A DNA stretch of 6,737 nucleotides from Anaerolineales bacterium. Its GTDB lineage: Bacteria > Chloroflexota > Anaerolineae > B4-G1 > DUEL01. The stretch lies in contig DQUX01000011.1 of the NCBI GenBank assembly GCA_015662065.1, positions 1 through 6,737 of the forward strand. The letters are read 5' to 3'. Of the stretch, positions 1-5,431 are shown in pieces; position 1 is the stretch's first letter; each line of letters begins with the position of its first letter. The notes beneath the pieces are model-generated. The model saw only the letters and a program-made list of their open reading frames with translations. It was not told the origin of the DNA and searched no databases. Made by a program: the position numbers and the translations under genes.

Positions 1-17
1 TCCGGGCTCACAAACCA

Positions 18-87
18 AGCCCTGCGGGCTGAAAGCCGGCCCCCGAAGGGGGCTTTGCCGACCGAGCCGGGCGGTTCAGCGCCCGGC
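18..87. repeat. cluster of three GC-rich hairpins
   Basis: Three hairpins follow one another. The first is AGCCC/GGGCT at 18-30 with a 3-nt loop. The second is GCCCCC/GGGGGC at 39-53 with a GAA loop, followed by TTT; an alternative AAAGCC/GGCTTT pairing at 32-37/51-56 encloses it. The third is GCCGGGCG/CGCCCGGC at 66-87 with loop GTTCAG. The linkers carry GCTGAA and TTCAGC, which are themselves complementary. The middle hairpin could terminate a gene upstream of the window, although its T run is only three bases. The whole resembles dispersed intergenic palindromic elements. No coding region is supported in bases 1-163. Confidence 0.5.
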
Positions 88-112
88 GGGATGGAGAGGC
101 TGCGCTTTGAAT

Positions 113-147
113 CGTCAGGCGTCAAACGTCAGGCGTCAAACGTCCGG
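113..147. repeat. 7-bp tandem repeat, five units
   Basis: The units read CGTCAGG, CGTCAAA, CGTCAGG, CGTCAAA and CGTCCGG. The first four bases are invariant and the last three alternate. It lies 17 bases upstream of the peptidase start at 164, so any promoter for that gene must be in or around it. No good -35/-10 pair was seen here. Similar short-period arrays are familiar from intergenic DNA of Chloroflexota; that comparison is from memory. Confidence 0.85.
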
Positions 148-163
148 GGTGTGTAGGGTAGGC

Positions 164-1576
164 ATGAGTATCCGGCGCAAACTGTTCTCCCTCCTGGTGC
201 TGCTGATGCTGGCGTGGCCTGTCCCTGTGGCCGCCCAGTCCGGCGGTCCAGGGCAGCCGCCGGTCCACATCGTGCAGTGGGGGGAGACGATGTTCTCCAT
301 CGCCCGGCGGTACGGGATCACGGTGGATGCCCTCACCCACGCCAACGGCATCCCCGACCCCCGCCGCATCTACGTGGGGCAGCGGCTGCTGATCCCCGGC
401 CCCTCCGTCCTGGCCGACGCCTGGACGGTCCACGTCGTCCGGCCGGGGGAGAGTCTGAAGGCCATCGCCCGGCAGTACGGGCTGGCATGGTGGACGGTGG
501 CGCTGGCCAACCGGTTGCTCAACCCCCAGCTCCTCTCAGCCGGACAGGTGCTGCGGCTTCCGGTGGGCGAGGGAAGGGCCCCGCACGGCGCGCTCCACAC
601 CGTCCGACCGGGGGAGACCCTGATGGCTATCGCCTTCCACTACGGGGCCTCGCTCTGGGACCTGGTGGGGGCCAACGGGCTGGCCAACCCGGCGGTGGTG
701 CTCCCCGGGCAGTACCTCCTGATCCCCGGGGAGCGGCCCTCCTGGATACCGGCCCCCTTCGAATCGCTTGACCTGGGGCCGCTGCCGGTGCGTCAGGGGC
801 AGGCGCTTCGGGTGGCGGTGCGCACGGAGGAGCCGGTGTATCTGGAGGGCACCCTCTTTGACCGCCCGCTCCGGTTCGCGGAGGAGGGGGGCGTGTATTA
901 CGCGCTGGTGGGGGTCCACGCCTTCACCGAGCCGGGGCTGTATGAGCTGACCCTGGTCGCCACCGGCGATGGGGGGGAGCAGGCGGCGGTGAGCGTTGGG
1001 GTGGTGGTGGAGGAAGGGGGGTACGGCTACGAGCGGATCGACGTCCCTCCCGGCCGGACTAACCTCCTGGACCCGGTCCTGGTGGCGGCGGAGCGGGAGC
1101 GGTTGGAGGCGGTGCGGAATCTGTTCACGCCATTGCGCCGCTGGCACGGCCCCTTCCTCCGGCCGGTGGAGGCGGCGATCAGTTCCTACTTCGGCACGCG
1201 CCGCTCCTACAATGGCGGCCCCTACAACAGCTACCACGCCGGGGTGGATTTCGACGCGGGGATGGGCGCGCCCGTCCGCGCCCCCGCCGACGGAGCCGTC
1301 GTGCTGGCGGAGCCGTTGACGGTGCGGGGCAACGCCGTCGTGTTGGACCACGGGTGGGGGGTGCTGACCGGATACTGGCATCTCTCCAGCATCGAGGTGG
1401 CGGTGGGGCAGGAGGTACAGACGGGGGGGATCATCGGACGGGTGGGAAGCACCGGTCTCTCCACCGGGGCCCATCTGCACTGGGAGGTCTGGGTGGGGGG
1501 GGTCAGCGTGAGCGGCCTTCAGTGGTTGAGCGCTTCCTACCCCTGGTCCGACCTGGAGGCCACCGGGACGCCCTGA
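164..1576 (+). CDS. secreted LysM (x3) / M23 peptidase
   Basis: This is a predicted exported zinc metallopeptidase of 470 residues acting on peptidoglycan, or a murein-hydrolase activator. Residues 1-24 are a signal peptide with basic MSIRRK, a leucine-rich core and a VAA cleavage site. Three LysM glycan-binding modules follow at about 34-78, 88-133 and 144-188, each with a 'pGEtl..IA..yG' opening and a 'GQ.L.IP' close. Residues 200-283 look like an Ig-like beta domain. The C-terminal M23 domain (about 335-455) has H358-x3-D362 and H437-x-H439 as metal and catalytic residues, plus H406, so it should be active. The ATG at 164 was chosen because it places the signal peptide at the N-terminus; an upstream TTG at 107 would translate through the 7-bp repeat. 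The ribosome site is weak (AGGG at 155-158). It converges on the DUF2007 gene. Confidence 0.95.
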   Translation: MSIRRKLFSLLVLLMLAWPVPVAAQSGGPGQPPVHIVQWGETMFSIARRYGITVDALTHANGIPDPRRIYVGQRLLIPGPSVLADAWTVHVVRPGESLKAIARQYGLAWWTVALANRLLNPQLLSAGQVLRLPVGEGRAPHGALHTVRPGETLMAIAFHYGASLWDLVGANGLANPAVVLPGQYLLIPGERPSWIPAPFESLDLGPLPVRQGQALRVAVRTEEPVYLEGTLFDRPLRFAEEGGVYYALVGVHAFTEPGLYELTLVATGDGGEQAAVSVGVVVEEGGYGYERIDVPPGRTNLLDPVLVAAERERLEAVRNLFTPLRRWHGPFLRPVEAAISSYFGTRRSYNGGPYNSYHAGVDFDAGMGAPVRAPADGAVVLAEPLTVRGNAVVLDHGWGVLTGYWHLSSIEVAVGQEVQTGGIIGRVGSTGLSTGAHLHWEVWVGGVSVSGLQWLSASYPWSDLEATGTP

Positions 1577-1826
1577 CGGCCCGCCGCCACCGGCGGCGGG
1601 CAGAGGGGGATCGGTGGGGCGGAGAGAGCAGACGGCGCGCTCGCCGCTCCAGCCGGGCCGGGACCAATATCCGCACCTCTCCCAGGCCGTCCAGCGTGAT
1701 GCCGATGGCCGGGCCGGCGCTCTCGTAGTCGAGGGCTACCGGCACGCCGTGGCTCTCCAGGCGGGCTTTGATCACCTGCGCTTTCAGCAATCCCTGCGTC
1801 CGTTGGACGATCACCAATTCCGTCAC
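1503..1826 (-). CDS. DUF2007 family protein, putative signal-transducing
   Basis: This is a small cytosolic protein of 107 residues. Residues 1-68 match the DUF2007 pattern as I know it: an 'A.vi.a.LeshGip' helix at about 16-29, then an ES dipeptide (35-36), 'GEVRILVP' (49-56) and an arginine-rich helix ending in LL. The family is annotated as putative prokaryotic signal-transducing, with no established biochemical role. The start is GTG, supported by AGAGGAG about 10 bases upstream on the minus strand. Residues 69-107 are a proline/arginine/serine tail that reads through the hairpin at 1579-1601 and 74 bases antisense to the end of the M23 gene. This tail is probably unstructured and may mean that an original stop codon was lost. 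It diverges from the operon at 1961. Confidence 0.8.
   Translation of the reverse strand: MTELVIVQRTQGLLKAQVIKARLESHGVPVALDYESAGPAIGITLDGLGEVRILVPARLERRARRLLSPPHRSPSARRRWRRAVRASRWPPGRTRGRKRSTTEGRSR
1579..1601. terminator. perfect 10-bp hairpin between convergent genes
   Basis: Arms GCCCGCCGCC (1579-1588) and GGCGGCGGGC (1592-1601) pair perfectly around a 3-nt loop, two bases after the stop of the M23 gene. No U tract follows on either strand, so this is not a canonical intrinsic terminator. It may block convergent transcription or stabilise the 3' end. On the minus strand it lies inside the reading frame of the DUF2007 gene. Confidence 0.45.
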
Positions 1827-1848
1827 GGGATTCTAGCTCCTCTGTGGA

Positions 1849-1877
1849 AGTCTGCCACAACTTTCCCCATTTGTCAA
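1849..1877 (-). promoter_or_regulatory. candidate sigma70-type promoter for DUF2007 gene
   Basis: On the minus strand a perfect TTGACA (1877-1872) is followed after 17 bases by CAGACT (1854-1849), preceded by TGG as in an extended -10. The -10 is weak (3 of 6 bases) but keeps the important A and final T. Transcription would begin near 1842, at the AGAGGAG ribosome site, giving a very short leader. The -35 overlaps the -35 of the divergent plus-strand promoter. Confidence 0.4.
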
Positions 1878-1899
1878 ACCGCTGGAAGCCTGGTATAAT
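1871..1899 (+). promoter_or_regulatory. strong sigma70-type promoter, extended -10
   Basis: TTGTCA (1871-1876), a 17-base spacer and TATAAT (1894-1899) preceded by TGG form a near-consensus housekeeping promoter. Transcription is expected near 1906, giving a leader of about 55 bases before the GTG at 1961. Its position rules out a start for the downstream gene at 1844. Confidence 0.85.
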
Positions 1900-1902
1900 T
1901 TT

Positions 1903-1920
1903 GCCCGTGCCCAAACGGGC
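1903..1920 (+). promoter_or_regulatory. inverted repeat at the transcription start
   Basis: GCCCGT (1903-1908) and ACGGGC (1915-1920) form perfect 6-bp arms around GCCCAA. The element begins four bases after the -10 box and spans the expected +1. It could be an operator or a 5'-end mRNA hairpin; the sequence does not decide. Confidence 0.45.
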
Positions 1921-1960
1921 ACTTCATCATAAAGCCGGCGCAGTGGTGGAGACGACGGTC

Positions 1961-3532
1961 GTGATACGGCGCAATACACAGGATCCTGTCTACTGGAACG
2001 AGCTTCGGGTTGTCGACGAGGATTTAGAATACCTCGGCAATCTGCTGGTTGAGCGGGAGATCCCCCTGTCGCTGGACGAGTTGGCGCGTGCCCTGGTCGC
2101 CTTTCGCTGTCAGCAGGAGGAGGAGCGGATCGCCCGCGAATTGGCCTATGGCACCCTCTACCTCCCCAAGAACACCTACCAGGTGGGGGAGACCATCGTC
2201 TTCCCGGCCCTGGAGTATGCTAAGGCCCAGGTGGTGGGGGTTCGGGAGGGGCACAACCCCGAGTACGGGACCTTCCAGGTCATCCAGGTGGAGTTCCCCA
2301 ACGGTCGGGTGCGGGAGTTTGCTTCTGATCTGGTCGATCACCCCCTGAACGAGATGCTGCGGACCGATCCGGCGGACCTTCGTTCCCCGGAGGGATTGTA
2401 CGCCGAATACGGCCCCCAGGTGCGGGCTGTGCTGAACGCCCGTCTGGAGGCAGAGCCGGCCTTCATCCGTCTGGCCGGGCAGTGGTTCCTCAAGGACTTG
2501 CTGGTGGAGATCAACGCCGGGCAGCTCAATCTGGCCGAGGCGGTGCTGGATATGGCGGGAGGAGGACCTCTGCCCACCGAGGCGCTGATCGACGATCTGG
2601 ACCTTCCCAAGGAGATCGACCTCCAACTGGGCGTCTTCTCGCTCAACTACGCGCTTCAGGAAGACGGTCGGTTCGACGAGGTGGGGCCGGCGGGAGAGGT
2701 GCTCTGGTACCTGCGGCGGTTGCAGCCGCCTGAGGTGTTGGATCCCCCGGCGAGGCTGCTGCCCCGGGTGCTGGAGTACGACCACCGTCTGCTGGATGAG
2801 ACGATGCTCAACCTGGAGCGGTGGCTGGACGATGAATGGTCGGACCTGGTGGCCCCCCCAGAGGTGGAGGGGCTGGCGACCGTTATCCTGACCTATCCCC
2901 ACCGTCGCTCTGGCACGCTCCCCCTCTCCCCGAGGCTGGCGAAGGTCTTTCCCACCGGACGGACCCATCGGATCCGGTTTATCTTCCGGGACGGGGTGAC
3001 GGGGGAGGAGATGGCCGGCTGGGTGGTGCGGGAGCGGCGTTTCGTCTATGGGTTGCTGGGGTGGTATGAGCGGTATGAGGTCCCGGTGGGGGCGTACCTG
3101 GAGGTCGAGCGGGCTGAGGAGCCCGGGGTGGTCATCGTGCGCCGGCGACCGACCCGACCTCGACGGGAGTGGGTGCGGGTCGCCACCGTGGAGGAAGGGC
3201 GGTTGACCTTTGAGATGACCCCCTTCCCCCTCTCCTGCGAGTACGACGAGCTGATGGTGGTCGCGGCGGAGGATTTCTCCTCGCTGGACGAGGTGGAGGT
3301 ACGGGCGAGCGCAAAGCAACTCGCCTTGGAGGATGTGATCGCCGAGATCTTCCCCGAGCTGGCTAAGCTGAGCCCCCAAGGGACGGTGCACGCGGCGACC
3401 CTCTACAGCGCCGTCAACGTGGCGATGCGCACGCCGCCAGGGCCGGTCCTGGCCATGTTGGTGCTCGACGACCGGTACGTCTCGATGGGGGATAACTACT
3501 GGGTGGCCCGGAGCCGGGGTATGGGCTTCTAG
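1961..3532 (+). CDS. unknown protein with repeated winged-helix-like motifs
   Basis: I do not recognise a named family for this 523-residue soluble protein. Residues 15-65 are helical and charged. Residues 75-116 look like a small beta barrel, opening 'VGETIVFP' and containing 'GHNPEYGTF'. A motif with L, an acidic residue, F/Y, then W appears three times: about 160-179 (AFIRLAGQWFL), 228-251 (RFDEVGPAGEVLWYL) and 496-514 (RYVSMGDNYW). It resembles the wing of HARE-HTH-type winged helices. A beta-rich middle (302-401) contains 'HRIRFIFRDG' and 'YEVPVGAYLEVER', loosely like a B3/EcoRII-N DNA-binding barrel. There is no signal peptide or membrane segment. The GTG at 1961 was chosen because GGAG lies at 1948-1951 and the promoter TATAAT at 1894-1899 excludes earlier starts; GTG codons at 1943 and 1946 are alternatives. 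It forms an operon with the gene at 3542. DNA or RNA binding is my inference. Confidence 0.85.
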   Translation: MIRRNTQDPVYWNELRVVDEDLEYLGNLLVEREIPLSLDELARALVAFRCQQEEERIARELAYGTLYLPKNTYQVGETIVFPALEYAKAQVVGVREGHNPEYGTFQVIQVEFPNGRVREFASDLVDHPLNEMLRTDPADLRSPEGLYAEYGPQVRAVLNARLEAEPAFIRLAGQWFLKDLLVEINAGQLNLAEAVLDMAGGGPLPTEALIDDLDLPKEIDLQLGVFSLNYALQEDGRFDEVGPAGEVLWYLRRLQPPEVLDPPARLLPRVLEYDHRLLDETMLNLERWLDDEWSDLVAPPEVEGLATVILTYPHRRSGTLPLSPRLAKVFPTGRTHRIRFIFRDGVTGEEMAGWVVRERRFVYGLLGWYERYEVPVGAYLEVERAEEPGVVIVRRRPTRPRREWVRVATVEEGRLTFEMTPFPLSCEYDELMVVAAEDFSSLDEVEVRASAKQLALEDVIAEIFPELAKLSPQGTVHAATLYSAVNVAMRTPPGPVLAMLVLDDRYVSMGDNYWVARSRGMGF

Positions 3533-3541
3533 AGGATAGGG

Positions 3542-3988
3542 ATGAGCGAGGTCAAGGTCTCTCCGAAGCACCTGCGGCTGGTCAAACCGACATTGGACAC
3601 CCCCTTTCATATCAACCACGGGTGGTGGGAGCGGGCGGGGCGGGATATGCGCGTGGAGCTCCGGGCCCATCTGTGCCCGGAGCACCGGGCGGTCTATGCC
3701 GATCACTTCGATACCGAGGTCATTGACTGGGTGGATCCGCGGACGGCGGAGGTGACCCGCGTGGACGGGCTGCAACATGTCATCCGGGAGCACTGTAGCC
3801 GCCAGCCGGGGTACATCAGCGACCAGGTCTCCCTCGTGGATGCCGTCTTTCGGGTGTTTCTGGCCAACGGAAACGTCCCTCTGAGTCCCCGGGAGCTGGC
3901 GGACGTGATCGGGAGGTCGGCGGAGATAATCCTGCGCACGCTCTCCGGGCGGGGGACCTATAAGGGGCTTCGGCCGGTGGTGGAGTAG
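3542..3988 (+). CDS. unknown protein with C-terminal winged-helix-like domain
   Basis: This is a 148-residue soluble protein of no family I can name. It starts nine bases after the preceding stop, and its ribosome site (AGAGGATAGGG) overlaps that stop, so the two genes are very likely co-translated. The N-terminal part (1-90) has several potential metal ligands: H23, H26, C45-x2-H48 and H84-C85. Residues 96-145 look like a winged helix: 'SLVDAVFRVFLANG', then 'PLSPRELADVIG', then 'ILRTLSGRGTYKGLRP'. The wing style resembles the motifs repeated in the upstream protein, suggesting the two act together, possibly as DNA-binding partners. The last base of the stop codon is the first base of the 8-bp repeat array. 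Zinc binding and DNA binding are inferred, not shown. Confidence 0.85.
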   Translation: MSEVKVSPKHLRLVKPTLDTPFHINHGWWERAGRDMRVELRAHLCPEHRAVYADHFDTEVIDWVDPRTAEVTRVDGLQHVIREHCSRQPGYISDQVSLVDAVFRVFLANGNVPLSPRELADVIGRSAEIILRTLSGRGTYKGLRPVVE

Positions 3989-4051
3989 CAAGTTTGCAAG
4001 TGGGCAAGTGGGCAAGTTTGCAAGTGGGCAAGTTTGCAAGTGGGCAAGTGG
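3988..4051. repeat. 8-bp tandem repeat array, eight perfect-length units
   Basis: Eight consecutive octamers share GCAAGT and end in TT or GG, in the order TT, GG, GG, TT, GG, TT, GG, GG. A degraded ninth unit, GTGAGTGA, follows at 4052-4059. The array abuts the stop codon of the gene at 3542. Units are too short and have no spacers, so it is not a CRISPR. On the minus strand it translates into low-complexity peptide frames that are artefacts. Confidence 0.95.
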
Positions 4052-4078
4052 GTGAGTGAGAGGTTGTCGGGGGGGCGG

Positions 4079-4108
4079 GCGGTCGTTTGAGGGCGGCCGC
4101 TTTTGTTT
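4079..4108 (+). terminator. intrinsic terminator-like hairpin
   Basis: GCGGTCG (4079-4085) pairs with CGGCCGC (4094-4100), seven pairs including one G-U, around an 8-base loop. TTTTGTTT follows at 4101-4108. It would end the 1961-3988 operon. It also lies only 11 bases before the start at 4120, so it could instead act as an attenuator of that gene. Confidence 0.6.
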
Positions 4109-4119
4109 GGGGGGTGGGG

Positions 4120-4548
4120 ATGCGGGTGTTTATCGCCGGTATTATGCAGGGAACCCGACGGGACGGGGGGATGGTGCGTCAGGATTACCGGAGCCGGATC
4201 GCGGCCGTGCTCCAGGCCCACGTGACCGGCGTGGAGATCTGGGATCCGAACCGGCTCCACCCGGACGGGGTGAACTACGGTCGGGAGGAGGCGAAGCGGA
4301 CGCTGGTGGAGATGGCGGAGCTGGCGGCGAGGGCGGATTGTCTGATCGCCTACGTTCCAGAGGCGAGTATGGGGACCGCCGTCGAGATGTGGCAGGCCTA
4401 CCGGGCCGGGGTTCCGGTCTACACCATCTCCCCGCTGACGGATAACTGGGTCGTCTTCACCCTTTCCACCGAGGTTTTCTCGGATCTGGAGTCGTTCGCC
4501 GGGTTCGTGGCGGCAGGCGGGCTTGACAGGGGCGGGAAGGTCGCTTAG
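4120..4548 (+). CDS. nucleoside 2-deoxyribosyltransferase-like protein
   Basis: This 142-residue cytosolic protein has the nucleoside 2-deoxyribosyltransferase (Rossmann-like) fold pattern. It opens with a first strand 'MRVFIAGIM', followed by a loop. 'ADCLIAYVPEASMGTAVEM' precedes 'AYRAGVPVYTIS', which is the signature region of the family. E89 in GTAVE is the likely nucleophile by analogy to known NDT enzymes. Such enzymes transfer or hydrolyse the deoxyribose of nucleosides or nucleotides; substrate and exact activity cannot be told here, and a DUF4406-like or DNPH1-like hydrolase is possible. The ATG at 4120 directly precedes the first strand, with G-rich GGGGTGGGG just upstream as a poor ribosome site. 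I see no clear promoter between 3988 and 4120. Its last 26 bases contain the tRNA promoter. Confidence 0.8.
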   Translation: MRVFIAGIMQGTRRDGGMVRQDYRSRIAAVLQAHVTGVEIWDPNRLHPDGVNYGREEAKRTLVEMAELAARADCLIAYVPEASMGTAVEMWQAYRAGVPVYTISPLTDNWVVFTLSTEVFSDLESFAGFVAAGGLDRGGKVA

Positions 4549-4551
4549 AAT
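4523..4551 (+). promoter_or_regulatory. sigma70-type promoter of tRNA-Arg
   Basis: A perfect TTGACA (4523-4528), a 17-base spacer and TAGAAT (4546-4551) place transcription near 4558, four bases before the tRNA. The promoter lies within the end of the upstream gene: the TAG at 4546-4548 is both that gene's stop codon and the first half of the -10 box. Confidence 0.85.
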
Positions 4552-4561
4552 ACGGGTGTGG

Positions 4562-4634
4562 GCCCCCGTAGCTCAATCGGAAGAGCACCGGCCTTCTAAG
4601 CCGATGGTTGTGGGTTCGAGTCCCGCCGGGGGTG
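4562..4634 (+). tRNA. tRNA-Arg (anticodon TCT)
   Basis: The cloverleaf folds fully. The acceptor stem pairs 4562-4568 with 4627-4633, and its first pair is G-U. The D stem is GCTC/GAGC. The anticodon loop CTTCTAA (4593-4599) carries TCT at 4595-4597, reading AGA. The T stem is GTGGG/CCCGC with one G-U, and the T loop is TTCGAGT. The variable loop has five bases and the discriminator is G. The outer anticodon-stem pair (4588/4604) is a C-A mismatch. CCA is not encoded. Confidence 0.96.
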
Positions 4635-4650
4635 CTGGCGGGGAGAGAGC

Positions 4651-4684
4651 GGGGCAGGGCATTGGTGCCTGTCCCGATTTGTTT
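4651..4684 (+). terminator. probable tRNA terminator
   Basis: GGGGCAGGGCA (4651-4661) pairs imperfectly with TGCCTGTCCC (4666-4675), with a bulged A and two G-U pairs, around a TTGG loop. GATTTGTTT follows. It would separate the tRNA transcript from the response regulator, whose candidate -35 overlaps the T-rich end. Confidence 0.5.
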
Positions 4685-4707
4685 GTGCCCCGGTGCGGGG
4701 GTATAAT
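4679..4707 (+). promoter_or_regulatory. candidate promoter giving a leaderless mRNA
   Basis: TATAAT (4702-4707) is perfect and TTGTTT (4679-4684) lies 17 bases upstream, matching the -35 at only three of six bases. Transcription should begin near 4714, one base before the ATG at 4715. No Shine-Dalgarno sequence is present close to that ATG. Confidence 0.65.
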
Positions 4708-4714
4708 CACCGCG

Positions 4715-5401
4715 ATGGGCCCGTTACGCATCCTGCTGGTGGACGATCACATACTGTTTCGTAAGGGTCTGGCCCGGCTGCTTGATTCCCAGCCCGATTT
4801 CGAGGTGGTGGGGGAGGCGGCGGACGGGCTGGAGGCGATGGAGCTGGCCCGGACGCTGCGGCCGGACGTGGTGCTGATGGATCTGCGGATGCCGGTCTGT
4901 GATGGGCTGGAGGCCACCCGGTGGATCAAGCGGGAGCTGCCCTCGGTGCGGGTGGTGATGCTGACCTTTTCGGAGGATGAGCAGGACTTCTTCGCCGCCA
5001 TCCGCTGCGGGGCCGACGGTTACCTGGTGAAGGATATGCGGCCCGAGGGGCTCTTCCAGGAACTGCGCGGCCTGGCCCAGGGAGAGGTCCCCCTCTCCCG
5101 CGCGATGACCGGCAAGCTGCTGCGTCGGATGGCCCGCCAGGCGCCCCGGATGGCTTCTCCCACCCCTGCCGGGGTTGCCGATCTTCTCTCCCCGCGGGAG
5201 CGGGAGGTGCTCGTCTTGATCGCCGAGGGGTTGTCCAACGGCGAGATCGCTGCCGAGCTGGGCATCGCCGTCAACACCGTGCGCAACCACGTGCGCAGCA
5301 TCCTGGAGAAGCTGGGGCTGCGCAACCGGGTTCAGGCTGCCGTCTACGCGGTGTGGGCAGGCCTCCTCTCGCCCCCCGAGGTCGTGGCCCAGAAGGACTA
5401 A
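4715..5401 (+). CDS. NarL/FixJ-family response regulator
   Basis: This is a two-component transcription factor of 228 residues. The receiver domain (about 5-122) has the acidic pair D10-D11, the phospho-acceptor D56 in VVLMDLRMP, T84 and K106, so it should be phosphorylated by a histidine kinase. No kinase gene is present in the window. The C-terminal LuxR-type helix-turn-helix (about 156-218) reads 'LSPREREVLVLIAEGLSNGEIA' and 'VNTVRNHVRSILEKLGLRNR', the canonical DNA-binding unit. The ATG at 4715 was chosen because the receiver strand RILLVDD begins at residue 5; extending upstream would translate the tRNA. The expected +1 is adjacent to the ATG. The next gene begins 92 bases downstream from its own promoter and carries a related but degenerate receiver. 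Targets are unknown. Confidence 0.96.
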   Translation: MGPLRILLVDDHILFRKGLARLLDSQPDFEVVGEAADGLEAMELARTLRPDVVLMDLRMPVCDGLEATRWIKRELPSVRVVMLTFSEDEQDFFAAIRCGADGYLVKDMRPEGLFQELRGLAQGEVPLSRAMTGKLLRRMARQAPRMASPTPAGVADLLSPREREVLVLIAEGLSNGEIAAELGIAVNTVRNHVRSILEKLGLRNRVQAAVYAVWAGLLSPPEVVAQKD

Positions 5402-5431
5402 TCAAAGGTGCGTAATGGTCTAGTTGCGCTA

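Noticed and set aside
91..156. 21-residue frame starting at ATG 91
   Set aside because: It has no convincing ribosome site and is mostly translation of the tandem repeat.
107..163. TTG start for the M23 peptidase
   Set aside because: The added 19 residues come from the 7-bp repeat and would push the signal peptide away from the N-terminus.
536..1480. 314-codon minus-strand frame
   Set aside because: It is antisense to the M23 peptidase, rich in His, Arg and Pro, with no domain pattern.
1844..1960. earlier GTG start for the gene annotated at 1961
   Set aside because: It precedes the strong promoter at 1871-1899 and has no better ribosome site; the added residues look non-coding.
2024..4039. 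671-codon open frame on the minus strand
   Set aside because: It lies antisense to both genes of the unknown operon, begins in the 8-bp repeat and encodes a His/Pro/Gln-rich composition typical of the complement of GC-rich coding DNA.
3988..4059. CRISPR-like array
   Set aside because: Units are 8 bp and contiguous, with no spacers.
4562..4634. tRNA as an integration site for a mobile element
   Set aside because: No integrase gene and no duplicated tRNA 3' end is visible in the window.
4523..4714. upstream extension of the response-regulator frame
   Set aside because: It would translate the tRNA (giving the tell-tale VAQSEEHRPSKP sequence) and lies upstream of the expected transcription start.
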